Positions 38,183 to 46,581 of a stretch of 58,035 bases of DNA are shown one piece after another. This DNA is from Candidatus Lactobacillus pullistercoris (lineage in GTDB: Bacteria > Bacillota > Bacilli > Lactobacillales > Lactobacillaceae). The notes under the pieces were generated by a model, which saw only the letters and a program-made list of their open reading frames with translations, had not been told where the DNA came from and did no database searches. The stretch covers positions 1-58,035 of the forward strand of contig JAHLFT010000086.1 of NCBI GenBank assembly GCA_018883635.1, given 5' to 3'. The stretch's first letter is position 1. Every line of letters starts with the position of its first letter. A program made the translations under genes and the position numbers.

Positions 38183-38435
38183 AAATGATGCTTATGATTT
38201 AGCCGATACAGTTCAAATGAAAAAGCCGCATGCTTGTCAAGTTAATGATTGGGAAATAATGCGGGTTGGAGCTGATATTCGCTTGAAATGCTTAGGCTGC
38301 AGTCGTGTGGTTATGATGCCGCGAGCCGAATTTAACCGTAAAGTTAAAAAAGTGCTGACTAAAGCCAATGATCCAGTCAACAAGAAAAAAGAATATTATG
38401 TACCAAAAGAAAAATTGCCCCGGCCAAACTTTTAG
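38175..38435 (+). CDS. DUF951 family protein
   Basis: The 86-residue protein has the DUF951 pattern KPHACQVNDWEIMRVGADIR followed by LKCLGCSRVVMMPRAEF, where one Cys of the first pair and two of the second suggest a metal or nucleic-acid site. DUF951 genes regularly lie between parB and ychF in Firmicutes. The start at 38175 overlaps the parB stop by eight bases, with AGGTG at 38161-38165. Function unknown; position suggests a role tied to chromosome segregation or translation. Confidence 0.88.
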   Translation: MIKNDAYDLADTVQMKKPHACQVNDWEIMRVGADIRLKCLGCSRVVMMPRAEFNRKVKKVLTKANDPVNKKKEYYVPKEKLPRPNF

Positions 38436-38506
38436 GGCGAAATTTTAATATTTGTTATAAAGTAATATATGTAGAAGATTTTTAGATAAAGAAAACGAGG
38501 ATAAAA

Positions 38507-39607
38507 ATGGCATTAACTGCAGGTATTGTTGGTTTGCCAAATGTTGGTAAGTCAACTTTGTTTAACGCAATTACAAAAGCTGGAGCTGAAATGGCAAACT
38601 ACCCATTCGCTACGATTGAACCAAATGTGGGAATGGTTGAAGTTCCAGATGATCGTTTGGCAAGAATTCAGGAATTAATTCCTGCTAAAAAGATCGTTCA
38701 TACTACCTTTGAATTTACCGATATTGCTGGACTTGTAAAGGGTGCTTCAAAAGGTGAAGGACTTGGTAACAAGTTCCTTGAAAATATTCGTCAAACTGAT
38801 GCAATTATTCATGTTGTACGTGCTTTTGATGATGACAACATTACTTCTGTAACTGGTAAAGTTGATCCAGAAGAAGATATTAATACGATTAACTTGGAAT
38901 TAGCTATAGCTGACCTTGATGCTGTTAACCGCCGCATCAACAAGGTGAAGAAGGTTGCTCAACAAGGTGATAAAGAAGCTAAGGCTGAAATGGCAGTTTT
39001 AGAAAAATTAAAGCCAGTTCTTGAAGAAGGTAATGCTGCTCGTTCAATTGACTTTAATGATGATGAACAAAAGATTGTTAAAGGATTATTCTTATTGACT
39101 GCTAAACCAATTATCTATGTTGCTAATATTGCAGAAAGCTCAATGGCTGATCCAGAAAGCGATAAGTATTTCCAAATTGTGAAGAAGCATGCTGAAAAAG
39201 AAGGTGCAGAAGCTTTAGGTATTTCTGCATCTGCTGAAGAGCAAATTGCTGGCCTTGATGGTGATGAGAAGCAAGAAATGCTTGAAATGGAAGGCGTTAA
39301 AGAACCTGGCCTTAACCGCTTGATTCGCGCTGCATATCACATTTTAGGTCTGCGTACATTCTTCACTGCTGGTGGCCCAGAAACTCGTGCTTGGACTTTC
39401 CATGAAGGAATGAAGGCCCCTCAAGTTGCCGGTGTTATTCACTCAGACTTTGAACGTGGTTTTATTCGTGCTGAAGTTGTTTCATTTTCGGACTTGGATG
39501 AATTAGAAACCATGCAAAAGGTTAAGGAAGCAGGAAAACTTCGTCTTGAAGGTAAAGATTATGTCGTTCAAGATGGTGACATTATTGAATTTAGATTTAA
39601 TGTCTAG
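38507..39607 (+). CDS. ychF: Redox-regulated ATPase YchF (Obg-like)
   Basis: The 366-residue protein is full length, with the P-loop GLPNVGKSTLFNAIT at residues 8-22, the switch segment FTDIAGLVKGASKGEGLGNKFL, and a C-terminal TGS domain (RAWTFHEGMKAPQVAGVIHSD). The usual NKxD specificity motif is altered, as expected for YchF, which prefers ATP. It binds ribosomes and is involved in oxidative stress and translation-start fidelity. Confidence 0.95.
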   Translation: MALTAGIVGLPNVGKSTLFNAITKAGAEMANYPFATIEPNVGMVEVPDDRLARIQELIPAKKIVHTTFEFTDIAGLVKGASKGEGLGNKFLENIRQTDAIIHVVRAFDDDNITSVTGKVDPEEDINTINLELAIADLDAVNRRINKVKKVAQQGDKEAKAEMAVLEKLKPVLEEGNAARSIDFNDDEQKIVKGLFLLTAKPIIYVANIAESSMADPESDKYFQIVKKHAEKEGAEALGISASAEEQIAGLDGDEKQEMLEMEGVKEPGLNRLIRAAYHILGLRTFFTAGGPETRAWTFHEGMKAPQVAGVIHSDFERGFIRAEVVSFSDLDELETMQKVKEAGKLRLEGKDYVVQDGDIIEFRFNV

Positions 39608-39615
39608 GAGATAAT

Positions 39616-40407
39616 ATGGCAGAAGAGAAAAAAGAAAATACTGCAAAAATTAATAAGGAAAAGCAAGAACGCTTAAAAGCTAAAACTGAAGTCGCAGATA
39701 AAGACGATCAAATCAAGACCGAATCACCTGAAGTTTTACGAACTAAGTTAAGTAACAAAAATTCTGATTATGTTTTTCGCTTGCAAAAAGAATTAGAAAA
39801 GCAAGGAAAGTTAAGTAGTGAAGAAGCAGCGGCTAAGGTGAACGAGCTTTTACCAGAAATTGTTGTTGCACAACGTCACGGTCAACCAGCCAATGGTCTT
39901 TACATGGCTTCACCGGTTATTAAAGCAGGACAAATTTTACACCCAGAAGTTAAGCCAAAGACAATTTATGATATTCCATTTTGGCAAAGAGCTGTCGACA
40001 ATGTTTTATTGTGGGTTGCACTTTTCATGGGGATGTACGGCTTATTAGGATTATTTAATACGAAAAATACGAGTGGTCAAAACGGAATTTTATCAACTTT
40101 GGTCATGAGTATTTTCTTCGGTTTATTTATGGCTAAATATTATGAATGGATTATGCCAAGAGATAAACAAGGTAAACGTGTTAAGATTTCATGGATGAAG
40201 ATTGTTGGTCTTTTTGTACTATTATTTGTAGCAATGGTTATTATTTTAGCAATCTCCAACTTACCATTCTTGAAGTTAATTAATCCGGTATTACCTGGTG
40301 TTGTTTACTTAATTATCGCTGCAGTTGCCTTTGGTGGTCGTTACTTATTTAGAAAGAAATATGACATTACCACAGCAGCATTTGGTCCTACACCAACTAG
40401 AAGATAG
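39616..40407 (+). CDS. DUF1129 family membrane protein
   Basis: A 263-residue protein: about 60 charged residues rich in Lys/Glu, a soluble part with LRTKLSNKNSDYVFRLQKEL and KPKTIYDIPFWQRAVDN, then five membrane segments to the C-terminus. This matches DUF1129, a family common in lactobacilli and streptococci whose role is not known. It starts nine bases after ychF, so the two share a transcript. A hairpin terminator follows some 70 bases later. Confidence 0.82.
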   Translation: MAEEKKENTAKINKEKQERLKAKTEVADKDDQIKTESPEVLRTKLSNKNSDYVFRLQKELEKQGKLSSEEAAAKVNELLPEIVVAQRHGQPANGLYMASPVIKAGQILHPEVKPKTIYDIPFWQRAVDNVLLWVALFMGMYGLLGLFNTKNTSGQNGILSTLVMSIFFGLFMAKYYEWIMPRDKQGKRVKISWMKIVGLFVLLFVAMVIILAISNLPFLKLINPVLPGVVYLIIAAVAFGGRYLFRKKYDITTAAFGPTPTRR

Positions 40408-40471
40408 AAACAAAGATCGTGCATTTTTAGAAGAATAGGTATAAACTAGTTATTATTATGTGTTTATTTTT

Positions 40472-40511
40472 AAAAGGATAAATGGGTTTTGGGCTCATTT
40501 ATCCTTTTTTG
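40472..40511 (+). terminator. Intrinsic terminator
   Basis: AAAAGGATAAATG.. / ..CATTTATCCTTTTTT closes the rsmG-to-DUF1129 block. Confidence 0.85.
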
Positions 40512-40553
40512 AAAGAATATTTTATGATCATTTTTTTAGAAGGGGGCTTTTAA

Positions 40554-42278
40554 TTGATCAAGACATTGGCTAAATCAATTAGACAATACAAAAAACTCTC
40601 ACTGCTTTCGCCTATGTTCGTTATTGGCGAAGTTATCATTGAAATGCTAATTCCATATTTGGTTGGTATTTTAATTGATAAGGGAATTATGAAAGGAAAC
40701 ATGCCATATATTCAAAAAATGGGCTTAATTTTGTTCATTATTACAATTGTTTCTCTGTGTTTGGGTGCAAGTGCGAGTTATGTTTCTGCGCATGCGGCAG
40801 CTGGTTTTGCCGCAAATTTGCGTAAGGACATGTTTTACCATATGCAAGATTATGCATTTGAAAACATCGATAAGTTTTCTAGTTCAAGTTTGGTAACTAG
40901 ATTAACTACTGATGTTAACAATGTGCAAATGGCTTACCAAATTTTGATAAGAATTGCAGTTAGAGCCCCAATGATGTTAATCGTTTCTGTGATTATGTCG
41001 ATCATCATCAGTCCACGACTCTCACTGATCTTTCTAGTAATTGCCCCAATTTTTGTTATTATTTTGGGTTTAATTATTAAATCTGCTTATCCATACTTTC
41101 CACGGATTTTTAAAGGTTATGACCGCATGAATCAAGTTGTGCGTGAAAATGTCCGCGGAATTCGGGAAGTTAAAACATATGTCCAGGAAAGACCGCAGAT
41201 TGATAAATTTGAAAAGACTTCCGGTTTTATTTACAAACTATTTGCAACGGCACAAAAGATTATTTCACTCAATGCTTTGGTCGTTGCTGCAGTGCTTAAT
41301 ATTGCTACACTAGCTATCTGCTGGTTTGGTGCCAAAGAAATTGTTGGTGCAACCCTTCAAACCGGTCAACTTGTTTCAATGTTTTCATATTCAAACTCAG
41401 TTTTATTTAGTTTGAATATTTTAGCAATGATTGCAACTCAATTGATCGTTTCAGGTGCTAGTGGCCGCAGAATTGCTAACGTAATTACCGAAAAGCCAGC
41501 AATTGAAAATCCAAGAAAGCCACTTAAAACCGTTACTAATGGTGAAATTTTATTTGATCACGTTAATTTCAAGTATGATTCAGACGATCGTGCCTTAGCT
41601 TTGGATGATATTAATTTACGCATTCGTCCAGGTGAAACAATCGGGATGATCGGTGAAACTGGTTCATCTAAATCTACTTTAGTTTCAATGATTCCGCGTC
41701 TTTACGATGTAACTTCTGGTGCCGTTAGAGTCGCTGGTCATAATGTTAAATCTTATGATTTAAAGACTTTACGTGATAATGTTGCCATGGTTTTGCAAAA
41801 GAATGTTTTGTTCTCAGGCACGATTAAAGAAAACTTGAAGTGGGGTAATGAAAATGCGACAGATGAAGAAGTTGTCGCAGCCGCAAAGATTGCTCACGCA
41901 GATGGCTTTATTCGTGAAATGCCGGACGGTTACGATACGATGGTAGAACAAGGTGGTAACAACGTTTCCGGTGGACAAAAGCAAAGAATTACTATTGCAC
42001 GTGCTCTTCTGAAGAAGCCTAAGATTTTAATTTTGGATGATTCGACTTCAGCTGTTGATACCAGTACTGAACGAGAAATTCGTCATTCTTTGGCAAAAGA
42101 TATGCCGGAAACTACCAAAATTATTATTTCTCAACGAATCGTTTCAATTAAAGATGCAGATCGAATTATCGTGATGAATCACGGCAAGATTGAAGACATT
42201 GGTACTCATGATGAACTGCTAAAGCGTAATAAACTTTATAGTTCAATTGCGAAGTTCCAAGAAGAAAATGGAAAGTAG
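40554..42278 (+). CDS. Heterodimeric ABC exporter, subunit with degenerate catalytic site
   Basis: A 574-residue half-transporter: six membrane segments (about residues 15-300), then an ATPase domain. Walker A is GETGSSKST, with Ser where Gly is usual; the signature NVSGGQKQR is canonical; Walker B is ILILDDSTSAVD, with Asp in place of the catalytic Glu; the switch is Gln (ISQRIV) rather than His. These substitutions are those of the non-hydrolysing half of LmrCD/BmrCD-type multidrug exporters, and the partner gene follows. The start is TTG with AGGGGG eight bases upstream. Confidence 0.9.
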   Translation: MIKTLAKSIRQYKKLSLLSPMFVIGEVIIEMLIPYLVGILIDKGIMKGNMPYIQKMGLILFIITIVSLCLGASASYVSAHAAAGFAANLRKDMFYHMQDYAFENIDKFSSSSLVTRLTTDVNNVQMAYQILIRIAVRAPMMLIVSVIMSIIISPRLSLIFLVIAPIFVIILGLIIKSAYPYFPRIFKGYDRMNQVVRENVRGIREVKTYVQERPQIDKFEKTSGFIYKLFATAQKIISLNALVVAAVLNIATLAICWFGAKEIVGATLQTGQLVSMFSYSNSVLFSLNILAMIATQLIVSGASGRRIANVITEKPAIENPRKPLKTVTNGEILFDHVNFKYDSDDRALALDDINLRIRPGETIGMIGETGSSKSTLVSMIPRLYDVTSGAVRVAGHNVKSYDLKTLRDNVAMVLQKNVLFSGTIKENLKWGNENATDEEVVAAAKIAHADGFIREMPDGYDTMVEQGGNNVSGGQKQRITIARALLKKPKILILDDSTSAVDTSTEREIRHSLAKDMPETTKIIISQRIVSIKDADRIIVMNHGKIEDIGTHDELLKRNKLYSSIAKFQEENGK

Positions 42279-42290
42279 AGGTGAATGATT

Positions 42291-44159
42291 TTGGATCAAA
42301 CAATAAATAAAACAGCTGTTAAAGGCCATCATTCACAAACTTTGGGTCGATTATTAAAGCTGGTAATTACTACAAGTCCAGCAATGTTTATCATTTCGAC
42401 AATTACGATAATCTTGGCCGCGGCATCGAACGTTATCGGCACACTTTTTATTGAACAACTGATCAATAATTACATTACACCGCTTGTTAAAGAGGTTAAT
42501 AAAGGCCAAACACCTAATTTTGGTCCACTTGCATATGCAATAGCGGTAATGTTTGGGATCTATGCTATTGGTTTTATCTCGAATTATCTCTTTACAATGT
42601 TGATGGGGGTTTTAGCCCAAAAGGTTCAATTCCGTGTTCGTAATGAAATGTTTAGTCACATGGAAAGTTTGCCTATTTCATATTTTGACCAAAATGATTA
42701 TGGCGATATCATGTCGCGTTACACCAACGATATCGATACCTTGATGCAAATGATTTCACAGTCAATCCCGCAATTTACTAATTCAGTTTTGACTTTGATT
42801 TTCGTTGTCGCAGCAATGTTTTTACTTAGTTGGCAATTAACGCTCTTCTCTTTTATCGTCTTTGCTTTATCATTTGGAATAGTTCGTTACTTGACTAAAA
42901 AATCTAGTCACTACTTCCAAATCCAGCAAAAAAAGCTTGGTCAAATCAATGGTTATAACGAAGAAATGCTTAATGGGTTAAAGGTTATTAAGGTCTTTTC
43001 TCATGAACCTGAAACTAAAGCTGGCTTTGATGAATATAATGATGAATTAAGAAAAGCATCTGGTCGTGCCAATACTTATGCAACAATCTTATTCCCAATT
43101 ATGGGTAACATGGGGAACTTACTCTACGTTTTAATCGCCTTTGTTGGTGGTGCTGCAGCTATCAACAATTGGGCACCGCTTTCTTTAGGTGCAATTGCCT
43201 CATTCTTACAATTATCAAAAATGTTTAGTATGCCAATTGCGCAAATTTCTCAACAATTGAATTCAATCGTGATAGCACTTGCTGGTGCAAGAAGAATCTT
43301 CCAATTACAGGATGAACATTCTGAAGAAGATGATGGTGTCGTTACTATTTCACGGGATAAAAAAGTTGAAGGTTTATGGAATTGGAATGTACCCCAAAAA
43401 GATGGTTCCGTTAAGAAAGTTCCAGTGCGCGGTCATATTATTTTTGATCATGTTAACTTTTCTTATATCCCTGAAAAACAAATTTTGCATGATATTTCAA
43501 TCAATGCTAAGCCGGGGATGAAAGTTGCCTTAGTTGGTGAAACCGGTGCGGGCAAGACAACGATTTCTAACATGCTTAATCGTTTCTATGAAATTGATTC
43601 CGGTACAATAACTTATGACGGTATTCCAATTAAGAAGATTAAAAAAGATGATTTGCGGCAGTCACTTTCTATCGTTTTACAAGAAACGCACCTCTTTGCC
43701 GGAACAATTATGGATAACATTCGCTTCGGTAATCCTGATGCAAGTGATGATGAAGTTTATCAAGCAGCTAAATTATCTCATGCCGATGAATTTATTCATG
43801 AACTTGATAAGGGCTATGATACAGTAATTGACGGTGATGGTGGCGATCTTTCTCAAGGACAAATGCAGCTGCTCAGTATCGCACGGGCGATGATTGCGGA
43901 TGAACCTGTTATGATTCTTGATGAAGCTACTTCAAGCATTGATACACGGACGGAAAAGATGGTGCAATCAGGGATGGATAACCTCCTTGCTGGTCGAACT
44001 AGTTTCGTCATTGCGCACAGATTATCAACTATCGTTAACTCAGATTTGATTTTAGTACTTGATCATGGTCATATTATTGAAGCTGGTAATCATGATGAAC
44101 TTTTGAAAGAAAAAGGTTACTACTACGAACTTTATACTGGTAAAAAAGAAATCCAGTAA
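42291..44159 (+). CDS. Heterodimeric ABC exporter, subunit with canonical ATPase site
   Basis: The 623-residue partner has a longer N-terminal part, six membrane segments, and an inserted loop of about 25 residues before its ATPase domain. Walker A GETGAGKTT, Walker B VMILDEATSSID with catalytic Glu, and switch His (IAHRLS) are intact, while the signature is LSQGQ instead of LSGGQ. In heterodimers this leaves one good and one degenerate site. Start: ATG at 42285 is one base after GAGGTG, while TTG at 42291 is seven bases away; I use the TTG, though 42285 is possible. Substrate unknown, probably hydrophobic drugs. Confidence 0.9.
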   Translation: MDQTINKTAVKGHHSQTLGRLLKLVITTSPAMFIISTITIILAAASNVIGTLFIEQLINNYITPLVKEVNKGQTPNFGPLAYAIAVMFGIYAIGFISNYLFTMLMGVLAQKVQFRVRNEMFSHMESLPISYFDQNDYGDIMSRYTNDIDTLMQMISQSIPQFTNSVLTLIFVVAAMFLLSWQLTLFSFIVFALSFGIVRYLTKKSSHYFQIQQKKLGQINGYNEEMLNGLKVIKVFSHEPETKAGFDEYNDELRKASGRANTYATILFPIMGNMGNLLYVLIAFVGGAAAINNWAPLSLGAIASFLQLSKMFSMPIAQISQQLNSIVIALAGARRIFQLQDEHSEEDDGVVTISRDKKVEGLWNWNVPQKDGSVKKVPVRGHIIFDHVNFSYIPEKQILHDISINAKPGMKVALVGETGAGKTTISNMLNRFYEIDSGTITYDGIPIKKIKKDDLRQSLSIVLQETHLFAGTIMDNIRFGNPDASDDEVYQAAKLSHADEFIHELDKGYDTVIDGDGGDLSQGQMQLLSIARAMIADEPVMILDEATSSIDTRTEKMVQSGMDNLLAGRTSFVIAHRLSTIVNSDLILVLDHGHIIEAGNHDELLKEKGYYYELYTGKKEIQ

Positions 44160-44229
44160 TCAGTAAGCCTTTAAAATAATCCTTTGTAAGTCTTTATGGT
44201 AGGATTGGCCTTAAGGAAGAAGGGGATTG

Positions 44230-44482
44230 ATGAAAAAGGGTAGTTTGTGGCTTGTATCAATTATCCTGGTTGTGATCGGCATTATGGTATATTGGGATCA
44301 CGGCTTCAAAGATTTTAACTTCGATCTTATTAATTTTGACGATTCTAATTGCATTCTTTGCGACAGTCAGTTCAACATTTAATCACTGGATTGGCGCATG
44401 ATGGGTAATCCCAGACGGAATTTTGTTTGCATTTATGTTGAGACAAGTTTATATGATCAAAAGCATGCTTAATTTTAAATAA
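44230..44482 (+). pseudogene. Small membrane protein gene, frameshifted and with an internal stop
   Basis: AGAAGGGG precedes an ATG at 44230 that starts a hydrophobic peptide (KKGSLWLVSIILVVIGIMV). The frame is lost around 44320-44340: reading on in another frame gives ILTILIAFFATVSSTFNHW and, past a TGA that probably replaced TGG at about 44399-44401, WVIPDGILFAFMLRQ to a TAA at 44480-44482. The intact product would have been about 84 residues with three membrane segments. Family unknown. Confidence 0.6.
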
Positions 44483-44489
44483 TTTATCT

Positions 44490-44527
44490 AAAAATATTCG
44501 GGAGAAAATTTCTCGAATATTTTTTAT
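44490..44527 (+). terminator. Intrinsic terminator
   Basis: AAATATTCG.GAGAAA / TTTCTCGAATATTTTTT after the broken small gene. The following 155 bases up to the response regulator contain no gene; they hold its promoter region, with GAGAGGGG as ribosome site. Confidence 0.8.
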
Positions 44528-44684
44528 TTATCGTTTAAATTTATTTATTTTTTATAAAGGATTACTTTAATTTAGGAGAATTAACTAAAAATAGTTAAAA
44601 TAAAAACAATTGGGTCTGCTAAACTATAGATAGACTATATAGAATTTTTAATGAATTAATAAATAAAAGAGAGGGGTTTCCTTC

Positions 44685-45371
44685 GTGAAGATTTTAGTTG
44701 TAGACGACGATAAAGAAATTGTAGAACTTTTAAGCATATATCTAAAAAACGAAGGCTATGAGCCGGTAGCTGCTTATAGCGGTAAGGAAGCTATTACCAA
44801 GTTAACCACGACACCAGATATCGCATTGATGATCTTAGACGTTATGATGCCAAATATGAGCGGAATCGATGTCATTAAAGAAGTTAGAAAAGATTCAGAT
44901 ATTCCAATTATTATTGTTTCTGCCAAAACTGGTGACATGGATAAAATTCAAGGTCTTATTACAGGAGCAGATGACTACGTTTCTAAGCCATTCAATCCAC
45001 TCGAAGTGATGGCCCGGGTTCGTTCACTTCTTAGAAGAAGTCAAAAACAAGTTAAAGACGAAAAGCCGGATGTCTTAGAAGTTGGACCATTGGTTATTAA
45101 TCGTGATTCACATGAAGTTAAGACAATCGACGGTAAGGTTGTTCAATTAACGGCATTAGAATTTGGTATTTTGTACTTACTTGCTAGCCACCCTAACCGC
45201 GTATTTTCTGCGGATGAAATTTTTGAACGAGTTTGGCAACAAGAATCTATCGTTTCTGCCAAAACCGTCATGGTCCACGTTTCACACTTGCGTGATAAGA
45301 TTCAAAAAGCAACCGATGGTGAAGATGTTATTCAAACGGTTTGGGGCGTTGGTTACAAAGTTGAGGCCTAA
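44685..45371 (+). CDS. OmpR-family response regulator
   Basis: A 228-residue two-domain regulator: receiver domain with acidic pair VVDDD at residues 5-9, phospho-acceptor Asp52 in ILDVMMP, and Lys in VSKPF, then an OmpR/PhoB winged helix from about residue 128 (LTALEFGILYLLASHPNRVFS, HVSHLRDKI). It reads most like the VanR/YcbL subgroup, often involved in cell-wall or antimicrobial stress. Start GTG at 44685 follows GAGAGGGG by ten bases. The sensor kinase is immediately downstream. Possible targets are its neighbours, the ABC exporter and murE, by position only. Confidence 0.92.
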   Translation: MKILVVDDDKEIVELLSIYLKNEGYEPVAAYSGKEAITKLTTTPDIALMILDVMMPNMSGIDVIKEVRKDSDIPIIIVSAKTGDMDKIQGLITGADDYVSKPFNPLEVMARVRSLLRRSQKQVKDEKPDVLEVGPLVINRDSHEVKTIDGKVVQLTALEFGILYLLASHPNRVFSADEIFERVWQQESIVSAKTVMVHVSHLRDKIQKATDGEDVIQTVWGVGYKVEA

Positions 45372-45374
45372 TTG

Positions 45375-46529
45375 ATGAAAAAAGAACGTGTTAAGCTCAC
45401 AGCTGCCGAAAAAAGTGAATTAATTGCTGAAGCCGTGGTGACAATCGTACTTTTATTATTATTAAATTTATCAATTATCATTCTGATTCACTTAACGATT
45501 TTGCAAAATGAAAACTGGGTTAATGGAATTTACTTCTTAAAAAATCAAATTACTTTTACCGGTGATTATCATTTGTGGTCCTGGCAACGGCTTTTTATTA
45601 TTACAATGGGAGTGGGAGATCTAATCGTTTTGTATTGGCGGCTTATTCGTCGCTATCACCAGATGCAATTAAGACACGTTATTTCTGAACTGCATTATAT
45701 TGCAGATGGTCATTTTAATCATCGCATTTCTTTTGCAGTGAGAACTGATTTACAAAGAGTGATTGATTCAATTAATTCATTAGTTGATAGTACTGTGAAT
45801 TCGATTAATGAGGAAAAAGAAATCGAAAAATCAAAAGATGAATTGATTACTAACGTTTCTCATGATATTCGAACACCGTTAACATCAATTATTGGCTATT
45901 TAGGCCTTTTAAAAACGGGTAATGTTGCTCCAGGCGATCAAGCAAAATATATCAATATTGCTTATACCAAGGCCGAACAAATGAAGTCTTTAGCCAATGA
46001 TTTACTGGAATATACTACATTAAAATCCAGCAGTACCAAGCTAAATTTAGCGCCCCTTCATATTTATTCAATGCTCGAACAAGTTGAAGCGGGGTTTGAA
46101 TTAGAAGCTGAAAAAAAGGGAATTAAATTTACGATTGAATCTCGTCCACGGGATTTAACAATTAAAGCTGATCCAGAAAAATTAGTAAGAGTTTATAACA
46201 ATTTAATTAACAACGCCTTTAAATATGGCACCGGAGCAACAGAAATTAAGTTAATTACCAATTTGGTTAATAAACAAGAAGTCGAATTGCGGATTGAAAA
46301 TAATGGTGCCAAGATTCCGAAAGATTCATTAAAGAAAATTTTTGAACGCTTTTACCGTGTTGAAGGTTCAAGAAATGTCAAAACCGGTGGAACTGGACTG
46401 GGATTATCTATTACCAAAGGTGTTGTTGACCTGCACCATGGAACTATTCGCTGTGAATCAGACGATTCCTGGACGAGTTTTATTATTCGTTTACCGTTAG
46501 ATCCAGACAAGGCGAAAACTAATCGCTAG
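45375..46529 (+). CDS. Sensor histidine kinase, VanS-like
   Basis: A 384-residue kinase with two membrane segments (about residues 18-40 and 70-90) enclosing a short extracellular loop of about 30 residues, a HAMP-like linker, and the dimerisation helix NVSHDIRTPLTSIIGYL with His163. The ATPase part has N box NLINNAFKYG, a G1-like ENNGAKIP and the G2-like TGGTGLGLSI. A short sensor loop suggests sensing within or at the membrane, as in intramembrane-sensing kinases. TTG at 45372 is an alternative start; GAGG lies eight bases before the ATG used here. Confidence 0.9.
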   Translation: MKKERVKLTAAEKSELIAEAVVTIVLLLLLNLSIIILIHLTILQNENWVNGIYFLKNQITFTGDYHLWSWQRLFIITMGVGDLIVLYWRLIRRYHQMQLRHVISELHYIADGHFNHRISFAVRTDLQRVIDSINSLVDSTVNSINEEKEIEKSKDELITNVSHDIRTPLTSIIGYLGLLKTGNVAPGDQAKYINIAYTKAEQMKSLANDLLEYTTLKSSSTKLNLAPLHIYSMLEQVEAGFELEAEKKGIKFTIESRPRDLTIKADPEKLVRVYNNLINNAFKYGTGATEIKLITNLVNKQEVELRIENNGAKIPKDSLKKIFERFYRVEGSRNVKTGGTGLGLSITKGVVDLHHGTIRCESDDSWTSFIIRLPLDPDKAKTNR

Positions 46530-46581
46530 CTGTGTTATAATTTTGTCTGAGACAGTAATATCTATTCGAGGAGATATAGCA

